This document shows positions 15,874-24,230 of a DNA stretch of 64,000 nt, piece after piece; the first letter of the stretch is position 1, and every line of letters begins with the position of its first letter. Under the pieces are notes generated by a model. That model did not search any database, had not been told where the DNA came from, and saw only the letters and a list, made by a program, of their open reading frames with translations. Both the position numbers and the translations under genes were made by a program. Source of the DNA: CAZJYI01 sp964550025 (GTDB lineage: Bacteria; Verrucomicrobiota; Kiritimatiellia; UBA8416; CAYOBW01); the NCBI GenBank assembly GCA_964550025.1, contig CAZJYI010000002.1, positions 62,001 through 126,000 on the forward strand, in the 5' to 3' direction.

Positions 15874-16905
15874 ATGAGCCAGCCGAAGCGGATCGTCGTG
15901 GGAACGGTGGGCCTTGCCGTGCTGATTATGGTGGGGACTGCCGTTCGTCGAATGCGAGCGCCGCGCAGGGCGCCGTCCGGAGAGGACAGAGAGCCCGTGG
16001 AGGTGCGCATCGGGTTCCAGGAAAACACGGTCTGTGCCCTGATGTACATCGCGGCCAACAAGGGCTTCTTTCTGCGCGAGGGCGTGGCCGTGCGGATGAT
16101 GCCGTACCCGAGCGGCAAGCTGGCACTCAAGGCAATGCTGGATGGCGAAGTCGATGTGGCAACCTGTGCGGACATGCCCATCATGGCGAACAGTTTCGGG
16201 CGGGAGGACTATGCCCTCTTTGGAACGATTGCCAGTACTGAAGACGGCGCATGGATTATCGCCCGCAAGGACAAGGACATCGGGAATCCTGCCGATCTGG
16301 GGGGCAAGCGTATTGCCACGCAGAAGAACTCTGCCGTGCACTTCTTTCTGAGTGCCTTCCTGGTGAAGCACCAGATTGCGGAGGAAGACGTTGAGCTACT
16401 GTTCATGAAGGCTGTCGATCTGCCGTCTGCACTGGTTGAAGGGGAGATCGACGCCTTTTCCATGCGGAATCCTTTCATTAATGCCGCCAAGGAGAGCCTG
16501 GGGGACCGCGCCGTCGAGTTCTTCGGCCGGGACGTCTACTGCCAGACGTTCAACCTTGTGGCGTTTCGCTCGACGCTGGACGGCCGCCTTGACGATCTGC
16601 GGCGCGTTGTGGCCGCCCTTGCAGCAGCGGAGCAGCTCCTGGTGAAGGACGGCGATGCCGCGATCGAAAGCGCTATCGAGTGGATCGGGCAGGATCGGGC
16701 AGAGGAGATTCGCAGCGATTGGCATCGCTATGAGTTTGCCCTATCCCTGGATCAGTCATTGTTCCTGACCCTGGAGGACCAGGCCCGTTGGGCGAGGCAG
16801 AAGGGGCTGGTTCCGGAGGACGGCGCGACGCCCAATTTCGGCGGTTTCATAGATGTTCGCGTCATGGATGCGGTGAAGCCGGAGGCTGTCACGATTATCC
16901 GTTGA
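15874..16905 (+). CDS. Membrane-anchored NMT1/SsuA-like substrate-binding protein
   Basis: 343 residues from the ATG at 15874, preceded by GGGAGGGAAACT. The frame opens earlier at 15712, but that part has no start signals. One N-terminal hydrophobic segment (IVVGTVGLAVLIMVGTAV) has no lipobox, so it should be a periplasm-facing protein tethered by its N-terminus. The rest is a periplasmic binding fold of the nitrate/taurine/thiamine-precursor class: VRIGFQENTVCALMYIAANKG (in part, CALMYIAANKGFF), KLALKAMLDGEVDVATCADMP, GGKRIATQKNSAVHFFL. No permease or ATPase is adjacent. A histidine kinase follows after 42 bases, so it may present a ligand to a sensor rather than to a transporter. Confidence 0.85.
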   Translation: MSQPKRIVVGTVGLAVLIMVGTAVRRMRAPRRAPSGEDREPVEVRIGFQENTVCALMYIAANKGFFLREGVAVRMMPYPSGKLALKAMLDGEVDVATCADMPIMANSFGREDYALFGTIASTEDGAWIIARKDKDIGNPADLGGKRIATQKNSAVHFFLSAFLVKHQIAEEDVELLFMKAVDLPSALVEGEIDAFSMRNPFINAAKESLGDRAVEFFGRDVYCQTFNLVAFRSTLDGRLDDLRRVVAALAAAEQLLVKDGDAAIESAIEWIGQDRAEEIRSDWHRYEFALSLDQSLFLTLEDQARWARQKGLVPEDGATPNFGGFIDVRVMDAVKPEAVTIIR

Positions 16906-16947
16906 CGCGCACGGGGAGGGTGCCTCCGGGGGTACCGGGGGAAAGGC

Positions 16948-18489
16948 ATGAGGATTAGGATCAAGCTCCGTATGGCGAGCGGGATGGCCGTGGTGGTTGC
17001 CCTGGTTATCGCGGTTGCGCTAGGGCTCGCGTTTCGGGGCGTGCAACAGGGCATCGGGCGCACGCGCCAGACGAATGCCGTCGTCAAGTCGATGTTCGAA
17101 TTGAAGATCCTGATGGGGGATTATGAGCGTTTTGGTGTCGAGCGGGCGCGGAACCAGTGGGTGACCAGGCATGCGTCCCTCGGTGAGTTGCTTGCCGGCC
17201 TTGATCTCGATGCCGGCGAGCAGGTCTTGCTCCGCGACCGGTTGAAAGACAACCACGAGAAGCTGGCGAGCCTGTTTGAACAGTTCGTGATGGCGCACGC
17301 CGGCAGGTCGGCGTCCAACGGAGCCGTTTCGTTGCCCGCCTCTCAGCGTGCGATCGCCCACATGGACGTGACGGTGATGAACATGATCGCGGATGCCAAC
17401 CGGCTGTCGACGTCGCTCTCGCGGGGGATGGAGAAGCTGCAACGCAGGGCCGCGGTGGCCGTGGCCCTCTCGACGCTCGTGATGATGGTTCTTGTGATTG
17501 GCTCCTCGGTGCTGGTCGGGCGAAGCGTCGTCAGGCCCCTGGCTGTGCTCCAGGAAGGTACGGCAATCATCGGGGACGGTAACCTGGATTACAAACTCGC
17601 GATGGCTGCCGATGACGAGGTGGGCGAGTTGTCGCGCGCCTTCGACGCGATGACGGACCGTCTGAAGACGACGACGGCTTCGCGCGATGAACTGGCTTTG
17701 GAAGTGGCGGAGAGACAGAAGGCCGAGGCACGTCTCGAAGAGACGTTGTCCAACCTGGAACGTTCGAACAGGGAGCTTGAGCAGTTCGCCTACGTGGCTT
17801 CGCATGACCTCCAGGAACCGCTGCGGAAGATCGTCGCCTTTGGTGAGTTGCTGCAGACGGAATGCGCGGATGGGGTTTCCGGTGATGGGGCAGATTATCT
17901 CGCGCGAATGTACTCGGCCGTGAGGCGGATGCAGAATCTGATCAGCGACCTGCTGAATCTCTCTCGTGTGACGAGCAAGGCGCGGCCTTTCGTACCCGTG
18001 GACATGAACGCCGTCGCGCGTGAAGTTGTCTCCGACCTTGAGCCGCGGCTGCATGAGACGGGGGGCTCGGTGGAGGTTTCCGAGTTGCCGACGCTCGATG
18101 CGGACCCCATGCAGATGCACCAGCTGCTGCAGAACCTGATCGGCAATGCCCTGAAGTTCGGGCGTGAAGGCGTTCCACCGCGGGTCGTGGTTTCCGCCGT
18201 CGACCCGCAGGCGAAAGGTGGCGGGAATGCCGACAGCGTTGCCATTCAGGTCAGTGATAACGGGATAGGGTTCGATCAGAAGTACGCCGAACGGATCTTT
18301 GGTGTCTTTCAACGTTTGCACGGGCGCGGCGCGTACGAGGGGTGCGGCATCGGTTTGGCAATCTGCCGCAAAATTGTCACTCGTCACGGGGGGGGCATAG
18401 GCGCAGTGAGCCGGCCGGGGGAGGGGGCCGCATTTACGATCAGATTGCCAAGGCAACCGCCGGTTGCTGACATCGCGAAGGAGGCATGA
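16948..18489 (+). CDS. Membrane sensor histidine kinase (HAMP-HisKA-HATPase)
   Basis: 513 residues. One transmembrane segment lies near residues 10-30 and another near 170-192 (VALSTLVMMVLVIGSSVLVG), flanking a helical periplasmic sensor domain of about 140 residues. A HAMP linker (RPLAVLQEGTAIIGDGNLDY) and a coiled coil (about 230-275) follow. The HisKA domain has the phospho-acceptor His at residue 286 in YVASHDLQEPLRKI, the form common in phytochrome-type kinases. The ATPase domain has N (LLQNLIGNALKFG), G1 (VSDNGIGFD), F (FQRLHG) and G2 (GCGIGLAICRKI) boxes. Its stop is one base before the regulator start, so the pair is coupled. Confidence 0.92.
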   Translation: MRIRIKLRMASGMAVVVALVIAVALGLAFRGVQQGIGRTRQTNAVVKSMFELKILMGDYERFGVERARNQWVTRHASLGELLAGLDLDAGEQVLLRDRLKDNHEKLASLFEQFVMAHAGRSASNGAVSLPASQRAIAHMDVTVMNMIADANRLSTSLSRGMEKLQRRAAVAVALSTLVMMVLVIGSSVLVGRSVVRPLAVLQEGTAIIGDGNLDYKLAMAADDEVGELSRAFDAMTDRLKTTTASRDELALEVAERQKAEARLEETLSNLERSNRELEQFAYVASHDLQEPLRKIVAFGELLQTECADGVSGDGADYLARMYSAVRRMQNLISDLLNLSRVTSKARPFVPVDMNAVAREVVSDLEPRLHETGGSVEVSELPTLDADPMQMHQLLQNLIGNALKFGREGVPPRVVVSAVDPQAKGGGNADSVAIQVSDNGIGFDQKYAERIFGVFQRLHGRGAYEGCGIGLAICRKIVTRHGGGIGAVSRPGEGAAFTIRLPRQPPVADIAKEA

Positions 18490-18490
18490 G

Positions 18491-18934
18491 ATGACCAGAG
18501 AAACCGAACCGATTCACCTCCTGATGGCGGAGGACGATCCCGAGGACCAGTTGCTGGTGAAAAAGGCGTTTGCCCGGTCCCACCTGAACAACGACATGGC
18601 CCTGGTCGAGGACGGTGAGGAGCTGCTCGACTACCTGCACAAGCGGGGGCGCTTTTCCGATGCCCGAACCCCTGACCTGATTCTGCTCGATCTGAACATG
18701 CCGCGGATGGATGGACGCGAAGCTCTGGCAGAGATCAAGAACAACCCGGACCTCCGGCACATTCCGGTCGTTGTGTTGACGACTTCGCGCGCCGACGAGG
18801 ATATTCTGCGTTCATACGACCTCGGGGTCAATTCGTACATTGAGAAGCCCGTGACGTTCGAGAAGCTGCTCGAGGTCGTCGAACTCCTGGGCAAGTACTG
18901 GTTTGAGATCGTGAAGCTGCCGGTAGACTGCTGA
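18491..18934 (+). CDS. REC-only response regulator
   Basis: 147 residues from the ATG at 18491, which is preceded by GAAGGAGG. It is a single receiver domain with no output domain, like Rcp1-type regulators paired with phytochrome-class kinases. Visible residues are the acidic pair in LLMAEDDPEDQ, the phospho-acceptor Asp67 in LILLDLNMPRMDG, the switch residues in VVVLTTSRADED and the conserved Lys in SYIEKPVTFEKLLEVV. Without an output domain it should pass phosphate onward or act through protein contacts. It is the last gene of the operon with the binding protein and kinase. Confidence 0.92.
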   Translation: MTRETEPIHLLMAEDDPEDQLLVKKAFARSHLNNDMALVEDGEELLDYLHKRGRFSDARTPDLILLDLNMPRMDGREALAEIKNNPDLRHIPVVVLTTSRADEDILRSYDLGVNSYIEKPVTFEKLLEVVELLGKYWFEIVKLPVDC

Positions 18935-19000
18935 CGCGGCGGCCAGGGAGTTCCTACGGACGCACGCACTGATTGGCGGGCTTACCGATGAGCAACTCGA

Positions 19001-19831
19001 CTACATCGCTTCCAGCGCGTTCCTTACGTCTTCGATGATGAAGGTGGGGGTCGAGGCACCGGCGGTAAGTCCCACGCTCTTGCAGTCCCTGAAGTCAGCG
19101 GGATCGAGCTGATCGGCCGTTTGCACGTGGTAGGTTGGCTTGTGTGTTGAAGCCAGTTCGACGAGGCGAACCGTGTTTGCGCTGTGTGCTCCGCCTACCA
19201 CCACGATCGCGTCCACTCGTGCGGCAATCTCCACCAACTCGCGCTGCCTGTCCCGTGTCGACTTGCAGATCGTGTCGAGAATCTCCGCATCGGGAAACCG
19301 CCTGCGGACGGCTTCCACGACGGCGTCGAATGCTTCGGGAAACTGTGTTGACTGCGCCACGAGGCAGACGGGGGAAAACGCAGGTAGTCGGGCCACGTCC
19401 CCGGGCGTGCCGATGACATGTCCGCGCCCTTCGGCGAAGCCCATCAGGCCTTCTACCTCGGCGTGCCCTTCATCGCCGTAGATCAGAACGTGGTACCCGC
19501 GGCGCGTGTGCTTGCGGATCAGCCCCTGGATCTTGGCGACATCGGGGCATGTGGCGTCGACCAGAGCAACGGGAAGCTCCCGAAGGCGTTTTCGACGCGC
19601 CGGGGGAATGCCGTGAGCGCGCACCATCAGCGTGCCGCCCACCAGCGCCGACGCGTCCCTGCACTCCCGGATGCCCTCCTGCCGGAGCTGCCCCATCATC
19701 TGGTCGTTGTGGATCAGCGGTCCGTCGGTGTACACGGGCTGCGCTCGCGCCGAAGCCAGGGAGCGCGCCTTGTCCACGGCACGTTTCACGCCCCAGCAGA
19801 AACCGGCTGATCTGGCAAGCAGGACTTTCAT
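19001..19831 (-). CDS. ispH: 4-hydroxy-3-methylbut-2-enyl diphosphate reductase
   Basis: 276 residues from the ATG at 19831. IspH is the last enzyme of the MEP isoprenoid pathway: an iron-sulfur protein reducing HMBPP to IPP and DMAPP. The three cluster cysteines are visible in AGFCWGVKRAV (Cys12), DATCPDVAKIQ and TICKSTRDRQREL. Substrate-binding motifs RAHGIPP, GDEGHAEVEG, AQSTQFPEAFD and GGAHSANTVRL are intact, and the C-terminus has the family GLTAGASTPTFIIEDV. The frame extends upstream to 20029, but that part is word-repeat DNA. An ATG 15 bases earlier (19846) is a possible alternative start. Confidence 0.95.
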   Translation of the reverse strand: MKVLLARSAGFCWGVKRAVDKARSLASARAQPVYTDGPLIHNDQMMGQLRQEGIRECRDASALVGGTLMVRAHGIPPARRKRLRELPVALVDATCPDVAKIQGLIRKHTRRGYHVLIYGDEGHAEVEGLMGFAEGRGHVIGTPGDVARLPAFSPVCLVAQSTQFPEAFDAVVEAVRRRFPDAEILDTICKSTRDRQRELVEIAARVDAIVVVGGAHSANTVRLVELASTHKPTYHVQTADQLDPADFRDCKSVGLTAGASTPTFIIEDVRNALEAM

Positions 19832-19925
19832 ACAAGCGCAAATCATAGCCGCATCCGCTTGCCCTGACAAGGGGGGGGATGTTCCGGAGACGGCGGTAGT
19901 GACGTGGGTCGCAGTGCATCCCCGC

Positions 19926-20003
19926 CCTTCGTCTTTGCCGTAGTCTTTGCCCTGATCTGCGCAAGGGGAAGAAGAGGGCCAAGACGAAGGCAGAGACAAG
20001 GAG
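19926..20003. repeat. Imperfect inverted word-repeat element (CTTCGTCTTTGCC type)
   Basis: The left arm at about 19926-19953 reads CTTCGTCTTTGCC then GTAGTCTTTGCC. The right arm at about 19978-20003 is CCAAGACGAAGGCAGAGACAAGG, whose reverse complement CCTTGTCTCTGCCTTCGTCTTGG aligns imperfectly with the left arm. The spacer is about 25 bases. The element lies in the 211-base gap between ispH and the end of the leftward-read PQQ-like gene. Confidence 0.55.
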
Positions 20004-20042
20004 GGGCGATCTCTGCCATTCAGCACCACCTGTGGCTCAGGC

Positions 20043-23000
20043 TCAGCGGCGGGGCGAGAGCGTCGTGTGCTTGAGATGTGCCGACTTTTCCTCGAAGAGT
20101 TCCTTGACGCGCCCCGCGGTCAGGGGTCTCCCGTAGATGCGCAGCTCGCCGATGAGGCCGCGGAACGGCAGGTACTTCGACGGGATTGAGATGTCGGCGT
20201 CACCCCCTGTCAGTCCCGCGGTCATGTTCGCACCAAAGGCGGCTTTGCTGTCTGGCTCGCCGTTGATATACCATTGCACCTGTCCGGCCTTGCGACCCGC
20301 CACGACGGCCAGGTGCGTCCAAGCGTCGGTGGCGAGCGGGAGAGTCGTCTTCAGACGTACGCTCTGCCCCTCGCCACGTCCCTCGCCCAGAACCAGTTCA
20401 GCCTTCCCGTCGTCCGTAAGGTTGATAACCCACCAGTTCTGCGGGAACGCCTCTTTCCCCAGGAGACGAGCCTTGCCGCCGTCGATCTTCACCCAGAAAA
20501 CCAGCGAGAAGTCGTTCGTCCCGAAGCGCAGATGCTCCTCATCGGGAATCACCGCGATTCGCGGTTTGCCGGTGGAAACGAGGCATGTCCCAAAATCGCC
20601 TTTTCCCCAGGTTCCGTTCACGTCGGCGTCATGCCCTCGTCCAGAGCCATCCCGCGCGAGCATGCCGGCGCCCTCGTCAAAACGCCAGCAGCCCAGCAAG
20701 CCGGGCTCCTTCTCAACCACGACCGGGGGAAGCATAGCAGCCCAACCGGCGGTGCTGAGCGGCGTGCCGGGTTTGCCCGACGCCGCGGACCAGAGGCACA
20801 TCACGCCACCATTTGCGAGGGCGATGTAGAGATTGCCCCCCGCAACCGCCATGCCGTCCCAAACCGGCGGGGAAGGCAGCAGCATCTCCGCCAGCACGGC
20901 CCCGTCCTCAGCGGACATGGCCAGCAGTTGGCCGGGCGATTTGCCCGCGATGGCCTCGGGGGGGGCAGGCGGTCTTCCGGGAGGACCGGCAACGAACAGC
21001 GCGTCCTCCGTCTTCACCATTGCCCACACCTGGAGAGGGACGCGTTCGTGCCAGCGGAAACGAACCGTCTGCTTGCCCTTCAGCGAGAGCGAGCGGTACT
21101 CCCTTGCCGTGAGGTTCTCGGGAGCGTCGTACTTCTTCGGGGACGCGAAGACTTCCCATTCCCCGCCGGTATCGGGACGCATCTTGCGGTAGTGGTTTTC
21201 ACCGTAGCCGTAGATCGTGTCGTCACCCGCCACGAGGATGCGGCCCGAAGGGAACAGCGACCGGCTCAGCCGAACGTCGTAGAACGCGCCCTGGTGGCGG
21301 GATGTGTATATCGGCGCGTATGTCCAGAGGAGCCGCGATGTCGTATCCCAGCTCAGGTAGCCGTCAGCGCCATGCAGGTGGGTTACGCGTTCAGGAAGCG
21401 CCTTCCCGGCGAGGTCTATCGCGTGGTGACGCATGAATACCCGTTTGCCATCGCTCGAGAGAATGTCGTTGAGAAAACCCTCGACACTTTCTTCGTCCAT
21501 CAGCTCCGCCCCGGTCTCGTCGCGCGTCCACAGCGATGACTCCACCCGCACGGCGCCCGTGCGGGGATCGAGTCCGTACAAACGAATACCGCCGTCGAGA
21601 TAGGACGTTCTGCCGGCCGCGAAATAGACCGTGTCGTTCACGACGAGCACGCTGCCATGCACCGGGCGGACCGATTCGAGTTGACCGCGTGAGACGATCT
21701 TCCTTTCCGCTGAAGCCGCTAGGAAGCGCCAGGCGAGCACACCGTCTGTTTCGCGAAAAGCGTAGACGCACCCGTCACGGCATCCGCAGAGCACGAGACC
21801 GTCGTGTATGGTCGGCGGAGAGTCCATGCGACCGCCGAGCGTCACGTCCCACAGCGTCTTGCCCGTTTCCGCGTCCGATGCATACAGCCTGTGCCGGTCG
21901 ATCGAAGCCACGTAGACGCGCCCGTTCGCGATCACAGGGCTCGTCAGCTTTCCGCCAAGCTCGGCTTGCCAGCCGAGAAGGAGCTCGCTGCCCACCTTTG
22001 CTGTCGTCCCCCCCGACCGTGCCGGGTCACGGCGATAGGTAGGCCAGTCGGATTGCCGATTGCCGATTGCCGATTGTGGAATGGGGGAGCCGTACGCCGG
22101 GCCCTTCTGCAGTCTCCCACCATTCGGTACTTGCGTGACGGCCGCAGCTGCAGCGGAGGCGGGCCGCTCGCCTGCCGCGACGGAGCCGTCAGGTGAAGAC
22201 GGGCCACTCGCAGCGCCCGCCAGCGCCATGAAACCGGAGAGCTTCGCGCGGACGTAGCAGGCGCAGTTGTGAGGAGGGACGTACAGCAGACCGTTGGCTG
22301 GCATCACGCCGTAGAAGCAGCTTCCCCGCGTCCAGTGGTGCGAGGCCACGTCCCCCGTCTCCGTGTCGAGGAACTCGATGCCGGCGCGTGCCGACAAGAC
22401 GGCGCCATCGACGACTTTCATCTGGTTGCAGCGGTGGTGCTGAAAGCGGAAGCCGTACTTCCCTTCCACCCGTTTCCTGATGTCGCCGGTAAGAGGGTCG
22501 TAGGCATTGAAGTCGATGTTGTCGTCGGTGGGGCGCCACAGGTTCATCCCGGTGTCCGGCCCCCACAACAGTCCGTCGAAGCCGAAGATCTCCACCGGCA
22601 CGGAGTAGTTTGACGCCGCGTAGTCCTTTCGCCAGAGCTCGCGGCCGTCCGAAGCCGAAACCACGTTGATCTGGCGGCCGCCCGCAAACGCGACAACGTC
22701 CTCGTAGATCACCATGGTCGGGGCAAACTGCGGTGCGAGAAGGATGGTCAGCTTGCCCGCGCCCGGGCTGTCGGGGTTGGCGCTGGACCGTCGTTCGATC
22801 TTCTGCCCCGTAGGGGGCGACATCCACCGAGCCGTGCCACGCTTGAGATCAAGGCTCCTAATCACCTTGCCGTCATGGTAGACGACCTGGCGAGCGTCCG
22901 CCGCCATGCTCAGCGGCAGAATCCGCTCTGGCACGTGCTCCCAGAGCTGCTTTCCCGAGTCAGGGTCAAAGGCTGCTATCTTCGCGTTCCTGCCGTGCTC

Positions 23001-23975
23001 GACAAGGACCAGCAGTACCCCCTCAGACAGGAGCATCTCGGTTGTGTCCGCCGTTGCGTCGAGCACGCGAATCGCATCGCCTGTCGCAGCATCCAGGACG
23101 CTGACGGGAGCAGACTCGCCCAAGGTCACGTAGACCTTGTCGTCCGATGCGATCAGCCGGCGGTGCACCTGTGCCGGGCCGACCTTCTTCCCACCCTTGG
23201 CGCCGGCCCAGCTTGTCAGGGGGTGACGCCAGAGGCGGATGCCGTTGCCGGCATCCCGGGCAATCAGAGACCACCCGAACGCGCCGGCGGCAAAGTGCGT
23301 GTCGTCGAGAATATAGAAGATGCGACCTCCGCTCGATACCAGGCAGCTCGTCTTCGTGCCCTTGTTCCAGCGTGGCAATGCTTCCCAGCGCATGAAGAGG
23401 GGAGGACCGACGCGCTTGTCCCTGCTGACCGCATTGGCCGTCGAGTCGTAGCGCGAATGGCGCCAGTCGTCGATATCCTCGGGCCATTCCTTGCGGTGGT
23501 ACGAGAGAACGCCGCCACGGACGATGCACGCCACTCCTCTCAGCCCCAAAACACGGTCAATCTCCCCCTCTGCCGTCTCCACCGATTCGTCCAGCAGGAG
23601 CAGCAGGTTCACCGTCCCGTCCGCGTAGGGGAGGCACGTTCCGGACCACTCCACCGCGGTAACACGCCCGTAGAGACCGGCATCCTGAATCTTCTTGCGG
23701 ACCCCCGGCAGTGTGCCGCGATCCCGGACGAGCCCTTGCACCAGAACGTTCTCCGGCTTGCCCAGCGCGATAGCAAGGGTGGGGTCGCGCAATCCGACCT
23801 CTACGACCAGTCCACCCCGGAAGCCGCTTCCCGAGGCAATCTCCTCGCTGCCGGTTCCCGCCGCTGTCCCGCTGGTGCACAACGTTGCAACGGCGATGCA
23901 CAGCCATGCCGTGAGCAGCATCCTATCACGAGTGTGTCGCCAGAGCCCGACGCGCTGTCGCGCAATGCTATCCAT
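20043..23975 (-). CDS. Secreted methyltransferase-like/PQQ-like beta-propeller/LamG protein
   Basis: 1310 residues from the ATG at 23975 (preceded by AGAGGA; a 26-residue longer form from 24053 is possible). After a signal peptide (LLTAWLCIAVATLCTSGTAAG) comes a domain of about 120 residues resembling a degenerate class I methyltransferase (GGLVVEVGLRDPTLAIALG, LPYADGTVNLLLLLDE). Next are two sets of PQQ-like propeller blades (AGNGIRLWRHPL, SDGRELWRKDY, AETGKTLWDVTLGGR), separated by a Gly/Ala/Ser-rich linker near residue 630 that contains a short word repeat. A LamG-type domain (LLGCWRFDEGAG to IGELRIYGRPL) lies near the C-terminus. The gene at 54512 is a paralog with the same order. Function is unknown; the propeller need not bind PQQ. 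Confidence 0.8.
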   Translation of the reverse strand: MDSIARQRVGLWRHTRDRMLLTAWLCIAVATLCTSGTAAGTGSEEIASGSGFRGGLVVEVGLRDPTLAIALGKPENVLVQGLVRDRGTLPGVRKKIQDAGLYGRVTAVEWSGTCLPYADGTVNLLLLLDESVETAEGEIDRVLGLRGVACIVRGGVLSYHRKEWPEDIDDWRHSRYDSTANAVSRDKRVGPPLFMRWEALPRWNKGTKTSCLVSSGGRIFYILDDTHFAAGAFGWSLIARDAGNGIRLWRHPLTSWAGAKGGKKVGPAQVHRRLIASDDKVYVTLGESAPVSVLDAATGDAIRVLDATADTTEMLLSEGVLLVLVEHGRNAKIAAFDPDSGKQLWEHVPERILPLSMAADARQVVYHDGKVIRSLDLKRGTARWMSPPTGQKIERRSSANPDSPGAGKLTILLAPQFAPTMVIYEDVVAFAGGRQINVVSASDGRELWRKDYAASNYSVPVEIFGFDGLLWGPDTGMNLWRPTDDNIDFNAYDPLTGDIRKRVEGKYGFRFQHHRCNQMKVVDGAVLSARAGIEFLDTETGDVASHHWTRGSCFYGVMPANGLLYVPPHNCACYVRAKLSGFMALAGAASGPSSPDGSVAAGERPASAAAAAVTQVPNGGRLQKGPAYGSPIPQSAIGNRQSDWPTYRRDPARSGGTTAKVGSELLLGWQAELGGKLTSPVIANGRVYVASIDRHRLYASDAETGKTLWDVTLGGRMDSPPTIHDGLVLCGCRDGCVYAFRETDGVLAWRFLAASAERKIVSRGQLESVRPVHGSVLVVNDTVYFAAGRTSYLDGGIRLYGLDPRTGAVRVESSLWTRDETGAELMDEESVEGFLNDILSSDGKRVFMRHHAIDLAGKALPERVTHLHGADGYLSWDTTSRLLWTYAPIYTSRHQGAFYDVRLSRSLFPSGRILVAGDDTIYGYGENHYRKMRPDTGGEWEVFASPKKYDAPENLTAREYRSLSLKGKQTVRFRWHERVPLQVWAMVKTEDALFVAGPPGRPPAPPEAIAGKSPGQLLAMSAEDGAVLAEMLLPSPPVWDGMAVAGGNLYIALANGGVMCLWSAASGKPGTPLSTAGWAAMLPPVVVEKEPGLLGCWRFDEGAGMLARDGSGRGHDADVNGTWGKGDFGTCLVSTGKPRIAVIPDEEHLRFGTNDFSLVFWVKIDGGKARLLGKEAFPQNWWVINLTDDGKAELVLGEGRGEGQSVRLKTTLPLATDAWTHLAVVAGRKAGQVQWYINGEPDSKAAFGANMTAGLTGGDADISIPSKYLPFRGLIGELRIYGRPLTAGRVKELFEEKSAHLKHTTLSPRR
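22051..22076. repeat. GCCGATT tandem word repeat inside a coding linker
   Basis: About 3.5 copies of GATTGCC/CGATTGC lie in frame within the reverse-strand gene 20043-23975 and encode SAIGNRQS, just before the conserved DWPTYRRDP of the second propeller. The paralog at 54512 lacks it at the matching position. Confidence 0.65.
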
Positions 23976-24154
23976 AGCCGTTTCCTCTGTCGTACCGTCC
24001 AGTACCCGCTCACGAAGCAGGTGATAGTACGACAGACTGTGCGCCGAGTCCATGCCCTATCCCTGGAGTCCCCCGCCCGTGGCGGACGGGTTACTTGCCT
24101 CCCGCAACAGGACCCAAACTGATGCGCCGGCTCTGCTCGTTTTGGGGAGCATGG

Positions 24155-24182
24155 TTGACGCTGTCCCGTACCGTGCTATGCT
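24155..24182 (+). promoter_or_regulatory. Candidate sigma-70 promoter of the 24231 gene
   Basis: TTGACG at 24155-24160 and TATGCT at 24177-24182 are separated by 16 bases, about 50 bases before the ATG at 24231. Confidence 0.6.
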
Positions 24183-24230
24183 CTGCTGTTCGATACGGGG
24201 ACAAGCACACCAGCCAAGGAGGTCCGTACC

